From: Actinomycetes bacterium
Lineage (GTDB): Bacteria > Actinomycetota > Acidimicrobiia > Acidimicrobiales > RAAP-2
Length of the DNA: 34,491 bases
Assembly: GCA_021791145.1 (NCBI GenBank)
Contig: JAJYXE010000051.1
Span: 1 to 34,491 of the forward strand
Direction of reading: 5' to 3'
Below, piece by piece: positions 1-6,378 of the stretch. The notes beneath the pieces are model-generated. The model had not been told where the DNA came from, did not search any database, and saw only the letters and a list, made by a program, of their open reading frames with translations. The translations under genes were made by a program, and so were the position numbers. Positions within the stretch are counted from its first letter, which is position 1. Each line of letters starts with the position of its first letter.

Positions 1-922
1 CCGCCACGACCTGTCCGGGTCGGCGGTCGGCGACGGAAGGCGCACGTGAGCTCGTGAACAACCCCCCCTGGGACGACAACCCCCCCTGGGACGACAACCC
101 CCCCTGGGACGACAACCCCCCCTGGGCCTGCAGGCCCGTATGCGACGGCCGCCGGCACCTGCGGACGCGAAGCAGCGCCGCACGACTGAGCCCCACGCAG
201 CAGAGCGCCACACCGAGCGCAAGGGCGGTGGGCGCCATCGTGCCGGGAAGGCCGGACGCGCTGAATTGCGTGAACGTGTAGACGGGGAGGGAGGTCGGAT
301 GGTAGGCGAGAACGACGGTCGCTCCGTACTCACCAAAGGCACGCAACCATGCGAGCACCACCCCCGCGCGCACACCCGGCGCCGCGACCGGCAATGCAAC
401 TCTGAGGAACCGGCCGAACGGCCGGTGGCCAAGCGTCGCCGCGACATCCTCCAGCGCCGGGTCGACGGCACCGAACGCGGCTCGCGCCGTCACAACGAGG
501 AACGGCGCCGCGACAAAGGTCTGCGCGAGCACGATGCCGGCCAGCGTGCCCGTGAGCGCACCGCTGAAGAACCGACCGAGCGGCGTGTAAGGGCCGACAA
601 CGTAGACGAGCAGGATGCCGCTCATCACGGGAGGCACAGCGAGCGGAAGCTGCACGGCGACGCCGACTGCAGCGGCGAAGCGCCCGCGCGAGCGTGAGAG
701 GAGGTAGGCGAGCGGGACCCCGAGGATCGTGATGAGCGCCGTGGAGATCGACGCAGCCGCGACCGACGTCGCGAGCGCCGGAAACAGCCCGGGATCGTGA
801 AATCCCCGGCTGTGCGTCGAGGCGAGACGGACGCAGAAGGCTACGACTGGGATCGCGAGGTAGGCAACGAGCAGGGCTCCGAGCCAAGGCAAGGGGGTCC
901 TCGACGGACCCCGGGATTTCAC
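1..922 (-). CDS. modB: Molybdate/tungstate ABC transporter permease (partial, runs off left edge)
   Basis: Inner-membrane permease of a molybdate/tungstate importer. The frame opens at a GTG 4 nt after the modA stop and stays open to the window edge (about 307 codons seen). Hydrophobic segments alternate with short loops. The cytoplasmic EAA loop is visible near residues 180-200 (EDVAATLGH...LPVAAPGV), followed by FGEYGATVVLAY, typical of ModB/WtpB permeases. After the last membrane segment comes a Gly/Ser-rich tail with an in-frame QGGLSS hexapeptide repeat (about residues 265-288). It pairs with modA just upstream; the ATPase is presumably beyond the window. The tail could be a linker to a further domain, which cannot be seen. 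The family is clear; substrate choice between Mo and W is inferred. Confidence 0.87.
   Translation of the reverse strand, partial: MKSRGPSRTPLPWLGALLVAYLAIPVVAFCVRLASTHSRGFHDPGLFPALATSVAAASISTALITILGVPLAYLLSRSRGRFAAAVGVAVQLPLAVPPVMSGILLVYVVGPYTPLGRFFSGALTGTLAGIVLAQTFVAAPFLVVTARAAFGAVDPALEDVAATLGHRPFGRFLRVALPVAAPGVRAGVVLAWLRAFGEYGATVVLAYHPTSLPVYTFTQFSASGLPGTMAPTALALGVALCCVGLSRAALLRVRRCRRPSHTGLQAQGGLSSQGGLSSQGGLSSQGGLFTSSRAPSVADRRPGQVVA
59..126. repeat. 18-bp tandem repeat, 3.8 copies, inside modB
   Basis: Unit caaccccccctgggacga starts at 59, 77, 95 and 113 (last copy partial). The copies are identical. The period is a multiple of three, so in the modB frame it encodes a repeated L-S-S-Q-G-G hexapeptide in the tail after the membrane segments. 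Confidence 0.95.
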
Positions 923-926
923 CCGC

Positions 927-1844
927 TCACCGTCCGATCGTACGCTGCAACGCCCTGGGGACCGCGGTGCGGCGCCCCGACAGCTTCGCCGGGACCACCG
1001 GACGCAAGCCGTTCTTCTCGAGGAGCGCGCGCCCGCGCTTCCCGAGCAGGAAGCGGACGAAGGCGACGGCAGCGCGTCGGTGGGGCGCATGCGCGAGCAC
1101 CGAGATGGTGTACGTCGCGTGCTCAGAGATGCCGGTGAGCGCAACGGTGGGGATCTTCGCCGCCGAAGCCTCCACCGAGTAGAAGAAGCCGGCGTCGAGC
1201 TCGCCCGCCTGGAGCCGGCCCACCATCGTCTGCTCGGGGAAGACGTTGGACGGCGTGGTCGCCAAGGCCCTGAGGGCCGGGTCGTGGTGCACGGCGGAGG
1301 TTTCGACGAGCGCACGTACCGCGAGCACGCCTTTGGGGTCTGTGACCGGATTGGTGCGCCCGAGCAGGAACCCCTTGTCGGTCACCACTTGCCACCACGG
1401 CCTTCGACGCAATGTCCGGGCGAACTTGCTGCGCGGGTTGTAGCCCAAGCGGAGCGCCGACGTCGCGAACGACACGTACCACGACTCCCATGCGCCGTTG
1501 CGCTGGCCCTCGAGCTTCCTGTTCACCGCCGGGGAGGCGCTGACGAAGACGTCGGCCCGCTCGACGCCTCCCTTGATCTCGTTGGCGAGCGCTGTCGACC
1601 CGCCCGGGATGCCTGTGATCTCGTAGCCGGTCGCCCGGTGGAAGGCGGCGTCGAGGGTTGTCTGCATGAGGGTCACGAGCGAACCTGCGTAGAGGACGTC
1701 GACCGGACCCGACCCCCTATGGTCCGCGTGCGTCGCCCTCTGCGCTGCCCCGGCCTGAGGGCAGGCCGATCCCACGACCGCCACCGCAAGCTCGACCCCG
1801 AGACAGACGGCGAGGGCGGCCAGCAGCCTGCTGTAACGCAGCAC
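927..1844 (-). CDS. modA: Molybdate/tungstate-binding periplasmic/lipoprotein component
   Basis: Extracellular solute-binding protein that delivers oxyanion to the ModB permease. After a signal peptide (VLRYSR, hydrophobic LLAALAVCLGVELAVAVVG, then SAC, a weak lipobox-like site) the mature part begins VDVLYAGSL and continues with YEITGIPGGSTALANEI and ADVFVSASP, the ligand-binding layout of the ModA/WtpA family. I chose GTG 1844 (305 aa) because it gives a short normal n-region and lies 8 nt after a TAGAGT -10 hexamer; ATG 1901 would add 19 residues (324 aa). The frame also reaches back to 2018, but that would overlap moaB. The next gene, modB, follows after 4 nt. Whether it prefers molybdate or tungstate cannot be told, though the surrounding Mo-enzyme operon favours molybdate. 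Confidence 0.9.
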   Translation of the reverse strand: MLRYSRLLAALAVCLGVELAVAVVGSACPQAGAAQRATHADHRGSGPVDVLYAGSLVTLMQTTLDAAFHRATGYEITGIPGGSTALANEIKGGVERADVFVSASPAVNRKLEGQRNGAWESWYVSFATSALRLGYNPRSKFARTLRRRPWWQVVTDKGFLLGRTNPVTDPKGVLAVRALVETSAVHHDPALRALATTPSNVFPEQTMVGRLQAGELDAGFFYSVEASAAKIPTVALTGISEHATYTISVLAHAPHRRAAVAFVRFLLGKRGRALLEKNGLRPVVPAKLSGRRTAVPRALQRTIGR

Positions 1845-1852
1845 AAGCGGCG

Positions 1853-1858
1853 ACTCTA
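1853..1858 (-). promoter_or_regulatory. -10 hexamer for leaderless modA
   Basis: On the minus strand TAGAGT is followed after 8 nt by GTG 1844. The surrounding 40 bp is markedly AT-richer than the rest of the locus. No convincing -35 was seen. Confidence 0.45.
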
Positions 1859-1910
1859 GCAAGAATTCCGGCGTATTTGCGGTTCTTTTTCCGACTAGCA
1901 TCAGAATCTG

Positions 1911-1947
1911 CAGCGCCTCTCCGCGGCTAGGCGCTGCGCGGCTAGGC
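1911..1947. promoter_or_regulatory. Inverted plus direct repeat in the modA/moaB divergent region (candidate operator)
   Basis: CAGCGCCT (1911-1918) and AGGCGCTG (1929-1936) form a perfect 8-bp inverted repeat with a 10-bp spacer. GCGGCTAGGC occurs at 1923-1932 and again at 1938-1947, a direct repeat on a 15-bp period. The element lies between the divergent modA and moaB starts, where a ModE-type or other Mo-sensing regulator could bind. No regulator gene is in the window, so this is inference from position and symmetry. Confidence 0.35.
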
Positions 1948-1997
1948 AAGGAGCCCTCCCCACGGACACCGCTCCCCGGGCACGACGACGCTGCAGA

Positions 1998-2003
1998 TAT
2001 CGT
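1998..2003 (+). promoter_or_regulatory. -10 hexamer for leaderless moaB
   Basis: TATCGT is followed after 8 nt by the GTG at 2012, and there is no Shine-Dalgarno sequence in between. Confidence 0.4.
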
Positions 2004-2011
2004 CGGCGGCC

Positions 2012-2479
2012 GTGGCACTGCGTGCGAAGGTTCTCACCGTCTCGGAGTCGGTCCATGCCGGCAGCCGCGACGACCGTTCAGGTGCGGCGCTCGTGGAGTT
2101 GCTCACGGGACGTGGGTTCGAGGTGGTCGAACGAAGGACCGTCTCCGACGGCGTCGCCCCGGTCGCCACTGCCCTCACCGAGATGGCGGACGGTTTCTTC
2201 GGGCTCCTCGTGTCGACCGGTGGCACTGGCTTTTCGCCGACGGACCTCACCCCGGAGGCGACCCTTCGTGTGGTGGACCGGCAGGCTCCGGGCCTCGCCG
2301 AGGCGATGCGGGCGGTCAACCCCCTCGGCCGCCTCTCGAGAGGCATCGCCGGTACCTCGGGGCGCTGCCTCGTGCTCAACCTCCCGGGTTCACCGGCAGG
2401 TGCGACCGAGTCTCTCGACGCCGTCCTCGATGCGATCCCGCACGCGCTCGAGCTCCTGGGAGGCGGCAAGCCCCACTGA
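2012..2479 (+). CDS. moaB: MoaB/Mog-family molybdopterin adenylyltransferase
   Basis: 155 aa. Members of this family adenylylate molybdopterin before Mo insertion by MoeA. The fold signature is clear: STGGTGFSPTDLTPEAT (about residues 68-84) binds the pterin, and NLPGSPAGATESLDAVL near the C terminus matches the conserved PGxPxxxxE region. Length fits MoaB/MogA (about 160 aa). It starts at GTG 2012 directly behind a -10 hexamer and ends 93 nt before moaA on the same strand. MoaB and MogA cannot be separated reliably by eye; the cytosolic role is the same in organisms that have only one. Confidence 0.92.
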   Translation: MALRAKVLTVSESVHAGSRDDRSGAALVELLTGRGFEVVERRTVSDGVAPVATALTEMADGFFGLLVSTGGTGFSPTDLTPEATLRVVDRQAPGLAEAMRAVNPLGRLSRGIAGTSGRCLVLNLPGSPAGATESLDAVLDAIPHALELLGGGKPH

Positions 2480-2500
2480 GCGCGCCCAGCAGCGCGCCGG

Positions 2501-2506
2501 TAACCT
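2501..2506 (+). promoter_or_regulatory. -10 hexamer upstream of the moaA leader ORF
   Basis: TAACCT ends 6 nt before the ATG at 2513, which opens a 20-codon ORF coupled to moaA. Confidence 0.4.
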
Positions 2507-2512
2507 AGGGCG

Positions 2513-2575
2513 ATGGCCTGCGGACTGGAGCGCCTCCGCGCCGGGTCGGTGGTCGGGCGACCGGCGGGCATGTGA
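2513..2575 (+). CDS. Possible 20-aa leader peptide coupled to moaA
   Basis: ATG 2513 opens a frame reading MACGLERLRAGSVVGRPAGM and stops at TGA 2573-2575. The stop overlaps the moaA GTG (2572-2574) as GTGA, the same junction type used between genes in the neighbouring cox operon. A TAACCT hexamer 6 nt upstream would make it leaderless. The peptide resembles nothing I know. It may be a translated leader that delivers ribosomes to moaA, or chance. Confidence 0.4.
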   Translation: MACGLERLRAGSVVGRPAGM

Positions 2576-3648
2576 GCGCGGTGACCACGGTGCGCGTCGG
2601 GCCCCCTCGTGCACGGGGCTCCGTGCCGACGCCCAGCTTCGACGCGGACGCGATGCCGACCCAAGGACCGCTGGTCGATCGCTTCGGCCGAGTCCATGAC
2701 GATCTCCGGCTGTCGGTCACCGACCGCTGCAATCTTCGTTGCGTCTACTGCATGCCCAACGAAGGCATGACCTTCCGGCCGCGAGCGGAGATCCTCAGCT
2801 TCGAGGAGATCATCCGGGTCGCACGCGTGGCGCGAAATCTAGGGGTGAAGTCGGTCCGCTTGACCGGCGGTGAGCCTCTCGTGCGGCGCGGCATCTGCGA
2901 ATTGGTCGGCCGCGTGGCCTCCCTTGGGTTCGACGACGTGGCGCTCACGACCAACGGCATGCTCCTCGCCCCGATTGCCGGCGCACTGGCAGACGCCGGG
3001 CTCCGACGGGTGAACGTGAGCTGCGATTCACTGCGCCCTGAACGGTTCGCCGCGATCCGGCGGCGCGGGACTCTCCAGATCGTCCTCGACGCGATGGCCG
3101 CTGCCGAGGCTGCTGGGATGTCTCCTCTCAAGGTGAACGTGGTCCTCATGAGAGGGCGCAACGACGACGAGATCCTCGACTTCGCGGCGTTCGCTCGCGA
3201 CACGGGTCGGGTCGTGCGCTTCATCGAGTACATGCCGCTCGACGCCGAAGGCGCCTGGGACCGCGCACAGCTGGTCCCCGGCCGCGAAGTGCTCGAGCGA
3301 ATCTGCGCGATCTGGCCGATGGAGCCGGTCCGGCAGCCCGGAGACCCCTCGCCTGCCGACCGCTACCGGTTCGCCGACGGCCGCGGAGAGATCGGTGTGA
3401 TCTCCACCGTGAGCGAGCCGTTCTGCGGCACCTGCAACCGGCTTCGGCTGACCGCGGACGGTGCCATCCGCAACTGCCTCTTCTCCGATGCAGAGCATCC
3501 AGTGCGAGAGCTCTTGCGAGACGGCGGCAGCGACGAAGAACTGGAGATGCTGCTTCGACGAGCGGTCTGGGGCAAGCTCCCCGGCCACGGCATCAATGAA
3601 CCCGGCTTTCTCCGCCCGCGTCGCTCAATGTCGATGATCGGAGGTTGA
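2572..3648 (+). CDS. moaA: GTP 3',8-cyclase MoaA (radical SAM)
   Basis: 358 aa. Radical SAM enzyme of the first step of molybdopterin synthesis, converting GTP to 3',8-cyclo-7,8-dihydro-GTP. The SAM cluster cysteines are C53, C57 and C60 (CNLRCVYC) followed by GGEP at 99-102. The second, substrate-side cluster is C285, C288 and C302 (CGTCNRLRL...NC). The protein ends in the conserved Gly-Gly. GTG 2572 is used here because it overlaps the leader-ORF stop; ATG 2653 (residue 28) gives the more usual N terminus just before DRFGRVHDDLRLSVTDRCN. It converges with coxG, with 26 bp between the stops. The partner MoaC is not in the window. Confidence 0.96.
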   Translation: MSAVTTVRVGPPRARGSVPTPSFDADAMPTQGPLVDRFGRVHDDLRLSVTDRCNLRCVYCMPNEGMTFRPRAEILSFEEIIRVARVARNLGVKSVRLTGGEPLVRRGICELVGRVASLGFDDVALTTNGMLLAPIAGALADAGLRRVNVSCDSLRPERFAAIRRRGTLQIVLDAMAAAEAAGMSPLKVNVVLMRGRNDDEILDFAAFARDTGRVVRFIEYMPLDAEGAWDRAQLVPGREVLERICAIWPMEPVRQPGDPSPADRYRFADGRGEIGVISTVSEPFCGTCNRLRLTADGAIRNCLFSDAEHPVRELLRDGGSDEELEMLLRRAVWGKLPGHGINEPGFLRPRRSMSMIGG

Positions 3649-3674
3649 CGGGGGCGGCGCTTGCCCCAGGCGCT

Positions 3675-4472
3675 TCACCCCTGCGTCCGTCGACGCCGCC
3701 TGCACATGCGCCGCCGGGCAAGGATGAAGGCTGCTGCGAGCACGAGGACGACAGGGAGCGCACGCTTGGCGATGGCCGGTCCTGCGACGCGCATGATGTC
3801 GACGGGGACCACTTCGCGATCCTCTCCCGGGACCCCAGGGGCCTTGCCGAGCTGCCTGCTCTCTCCCGGTGCGCCGCCGGCCTCGGCGGTTTCCTTGACC
3901 TCGGTCACGCCCACCAGCGCGCTCGGGCTGGGCACACTTGGTTCGGCTCTAGAGCTTCCTTCGCCGTCCGGCGCGCCGGATTCGCCTGGAGCGCTTCCTT
4001 CCGCGCTCTTTGAGCCGCTCGTCGCTCCTCCTCCGAGGACTGTCCTTTCAAGGGACGCGACGAACTGGCCCAGCAGCTTGTTGCTCACGTCCGCAAGCAC
4101 GCCGCGGCCGAACTGCGCGACCCGGCCGGTGACGCTCAGGTCCGTGAGCACGGACACCTTCGTACCTTCACCGACGGGGGCCAGGGTGGCGGTGATCGTG
4201 GCAGTCGCGTTGCCCTGACCGCGCGTCTCGCGCCCCTCGGCACGCAGCACCGCGCGGTGTGAAGAGGCGTCACGCTCGACAAAGGTCGCGGCCCCCCGGT
4301 ACTCGGCCGTGACCGGCCCCACCTTCACCTTCACCACCCCGCGGTACTCGTCCCCCTCTACCCCTTCAAGCTTGGCGCCCGGCATCGCGGGCGCGATGCG
4401 CGTGACGTCAGTGAGCACGTCCCATGCCTCGTCGATGGGAACGTTCACCGTGAACTCGTTGATCAGCTCCAC
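3675..4472 (-). CDS. coxG: CoxG-type SRPBCC protein with C-terminal membrane anchor
   Basis: 265 aa. CoxG proteins are thought to recruit CO dehydrogenase-type Mo hydroxylases to the membrane or quinone pool. Residues 1-150 are an SRPBCC domain starting MELINEFTVNVPIDEAWDVLTD and containing MPGAKLEGVEGDEYRG. Residues 150-235 are a Gly/Ser/Pro/Glu-rich linker. A hydrophobic helix (ALPVVLVLAAAFILA, about 239-253) followed by a run of arginines forms a C-terminal anchor. It is the last gene of the operon, 75 bp after mocA. That gap is filled by six copies of a 14-15 bp repeat, each holding a GGAG and a start-like codon. GTG 4472 is used because it is the copy in frame. Confidence 0.9.
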   Translation of the reverse strand: MELINEFTVNVPIDEAWDVLTDVTRIAPAMPGAKLEGVEGDEYRGVVKVKVGPVTAEYRGAATFVERDASSHRAVLRAEGRETRGQGNATATITATLAPVGEGTKVSVLTDLSVTGRVAQFGRGVLADVSNKLLGQFVASLERTVLGGGATSGSKSAEGSAPGESGAPDGEGSSRAEPSVPSPSALVGVTEVKETAEAGGAPGESRQLGKAPGVPGEDREVVPVDIMRVAGPAIAKRALPVVLVLAAAFILARRRMCRRRRRTQG

Positions 4473-4543
4473 TCGCTCAGCTCCATTCGGATCAGCTCCA
4501 TTCGCTCAGCTCCCTTCGATCAGCTCCACTCGATCAGCTCCAC
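4463..4543. repeat. 14/15-bp tandem repeat carrying SD and start codon, upstream of coxG
   Basis: Six copies of tcagctccay (plus strand) start at 4463, 4477, 4492, 4506, 4520 and 4534, with periods 14, 15, 14, 14, 14. Read on the minus strand the unit is close to rTGGAGCTGATCGA: a GTG/ATG at its start and a GGAG placed 8 nt before the next copy's start codon (one copy has AGG instead). The copy nearest the gene contains the coxG start. Because the unit is mostly 14 bp, upstream copies are out of frame and would give very short peptides ending at the TGA in the unit. Confidence 0.95.
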
Positions 4544-4547
4544 AGCT

Positions 4548-5210
4548 TCACCTTGCTCCATCCGTCTGCGACCAGGTGTCGTGCTCAGAGCGGCCGTGCG
4601 CCACGAGGTCGGCGACCGTGTCCACGTCCACGGGCTCGCCCTCGCACGCTACTTCGGCGACGAGGTCCGGCCGCCGGCGCATGAGCTCACGAGCTCCTTC
4701 GTCACCAGAGCTGGCGAGCAACGCCCACACGGCCCGGTCGAGACGCACGGGAGGACGCCGCTGTCCCCCGAAGCTCGCCGCAACGATCGGTGCCGAGCGG
4801 GACGCCGCCACGGCTCTCCAGGCGGAGGCCGGGACCAGCGGCTGGTCGCCGAGTCCGACCACCGCTGCGCCGAAGCCGGCCCGCTCGCACCACGCGATCC
4901 CAGCACGGAGCGACGTCGCCTGGCCCTCGCGCCATCGCTCGTTGTCGACCACCGAGACCTGCGCCCCGAGCTCCGCCAGCACTGGCGTCAGATCGACGGC
5001 GCCGCGCACGACCGCGACCGGGAGGCCGGCCTCGAGCGCGGGTTCGATCGCCCAGGCAAGGAGAGGCCGGCCGCGAAAGGGCGCGAGCAGCTTGGCGCCG
5101 CTCGTGAACCGCGTCCCGTCTCCTGCGGCGAGCAGCACTGCAGCGGCGGGAGGCCGAGACCGCCCCTGGTCGAGGACCTGCTCCACCCCGTGCTCGTCAG
5201 TGCCCGGCAC
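4548..5210 (-). CDS. mocA: MocA-like molybdenum cofactor cytidylyltransferase
   Basis: 220 aa. NTP transferase of the MobA/MocA superfamily, expected to convert Mo-molybdopterin to the cytosine dinucleotide form (MCD) used by CODH/xanthine-oxidase-family enzymes. The nucleotide-binding loop LLAAGDGTRFTSGAK lies near residues 26-40, and VGLGDQPLVP near 118-127 is the metal-binding DQP motif. Its start overlaps the end of xdhC by 14 bp, and it precedes coxG. XdhC next to MocA is a standard arrangement in which XdhC stabilises and delivers the mature cofactor. GTP versus CTP use is inferred from context. Confidence 0.88.
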   Translation of the reverse strand: MPGTDEHGVEQVLDQGRSRPPAAAVLLAAGDGTRFTSGAKLLAPFRGRPLLAWAIEPALEAGLPVAVVRGAVDLTPVLAELGAQVSVVDNERWREGQATSLRAGIAWCERAGFGAAVVGLGDQPLVPASAWRAVAASRSAPIVAASFGGQRRPPVRLDRAVWALLASSGDEGARELMRRRPDLVAEVACEGEPVDVDTVADLVAHGRSEHDTWSQTDGAR

Positions 5211-6378
5211 GCGCCGGCGACACTGCCGGGCGCGAGCCGGGTTCGTGGATAGGCCCGCTCCGGTCCCGCAACGACGGCGCGGGCTTCCCCGTCCTGTAGG
5301 CGATGATCTCCGCGCAGATCGCCACAGCGGTCTCCTCGGGCGTCCTGGCGCCGATGTCGAGCCCGATCGGCGACATGACCCGCGCGAGCGAGTCCTCCGG
5401 GACGCCAGCGGCCCGGAGCCGCGCCACGCGATCCTCGTGGGTCCGGCGCGAGCCCATCGCGCCGAGGTAGCCGACGTCGGTCGCGAGCGCGGCGATCACC
5501 GCGGGGACATCGAACTTCGGATCGTGGGTGAGCACGCACACCGCGTCGCGCGGGCTGAGCGACGCGCCGACGGCGTCGAGGTAGCGCTCGGGGCGGGTGG
5601 CAACGACCTCGTCGGCCATGGGGAAGCGGGCCTGCGTCGCGAACACCGGACGTGCGTCGCACACCTCCACCCGGTAACCGAGGATCTTGGCGATCTTCGC
5701 CAGCGCAGCGGTGAAGTCCACAGCGCCGAAGATCACCATTCGGGGAGGCGGCGCGAACACCTCGAAGAAGATCGACACGTCCCGCTGGCGCGCTTCTCCC
5801 TTGCTCCCGTAGTGGCGCGTGTCGGAGAGGCCGCTCGCCAGCGCGCCCGCAGCATCCCGGCGGACGACTGCGTCGATCTCCTCCACGCCCAAACTCCCTT
5901 CGGACGTGCCGTCGGCGCGCACCAGCATGCTCGCGCCGAGCCGGAGAGCCTTGCGACCCCCTCCGCCGCCCGCGCCGTGCCCTGTCTCAACGCCGAGCTC
6001 GACCACCGTAGCGAGCGCGACAGGCTCTTCCGCGGCGAGCGCGTCGCGCAGCTCCTCGTAGACGGACGGGAGCGAGGGGTCCACGAGCACGTGGACCGTC
6101 CCGCCGCAGGTGAGCCCCACTGCGAACGCCTCGTCGTCCGAATAGCCGTAGGTGCGACGGCGCGCGCCCCCCCGCTCGAGCGCGTCGAGCGCCTCCGTCA
6201 CCACCGCGCCTTCGACGCAGCCACCCGACACGGAGCCGGCTACCTCGCCGCGCTCGTTGACGGCCATGGTGGCCCCGGGATCGCGTGGGCCGGATCCCTC
6301 CACGCCGACGACCCGGGCGATCGCGACGCGAAGGCCCTCGCGACGCCACCGCTCGATGTCTGAGACGACCTCCTTCAC
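5197..6378 (-). CDS. coxI: XdhC/CoxI family Mo-cofactor maturation protein
   Basis: 393 aa. Members bind the Mo cofactor, assist its sulfuration or protection, and hand it to the large subunit. The N-terminal XdhC domain has GSGPRDPGATMAVNERGEVAGSVSGGCVEG (about 29-58). The C-terminal Rossmann domain begins VIFGAVDFTAALAKIAKILGYRVEVCDAR (about 235-263) and continues to GSRRTHEDR and the IGLDIGARTPEETAVAI motif. The glycine-rich loop reads FGAVDFT rather than the FGAGHVA of classical XdhC, which I recall as typical of CoxF/CoxI paralogs. It starts at GTG 6378 overlapping the coxE stop (GTGA) and overlaps mocA. coxF is an alternative name. Confidence 0.9.
   Translation of the reverse strand: MKEVVSDIERWRREGLRVAIARVVGVEGSGPRDPGATMAVNERGEVAGSVSGGCVEGAVVTEALDALERGGARRRTYGYSDDEAFAVGLTCGGTVHVLVDPSLPSVYEELRDALAAEEPVALATVVELGVETGHGAGGGGGRKALRLGASMLVRADGTSEGSLGVEEIDAVVRRDAAGALASGLSDTRHYGSKGEARQRDVSIFFEVFAPPPRMVIFGAVDFTAALAKIAKILGYRVEVCDARPVFATQARFPMADEVVATRPERYLDAVGASLSPRDAVCVLTHDPKFDVPAVIAALATDVGYLGAMGSRRTHEDRVARLRAAGVPEDSLARVMSPIGLDIGARTPEETAVAICAEIIAYRTGKPAPSLRDRSGPIHEPGSRPAVSPARAGH

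Noticed and set aside
54..281. Plus-strand frame with NPPWDD repeats at the left edge
   Set aside because: It is the antisense reading of the modB tail repeat. The minus-strand frame carries clear permease motifs and the plus frame shows none.
4309..6363. 684-codon plus-strand open frame
   Set aside because: Antisense to coxG, mocA and coxI, all with strong family motifs. Long shadow frames are normal in DNA this GC-rich.
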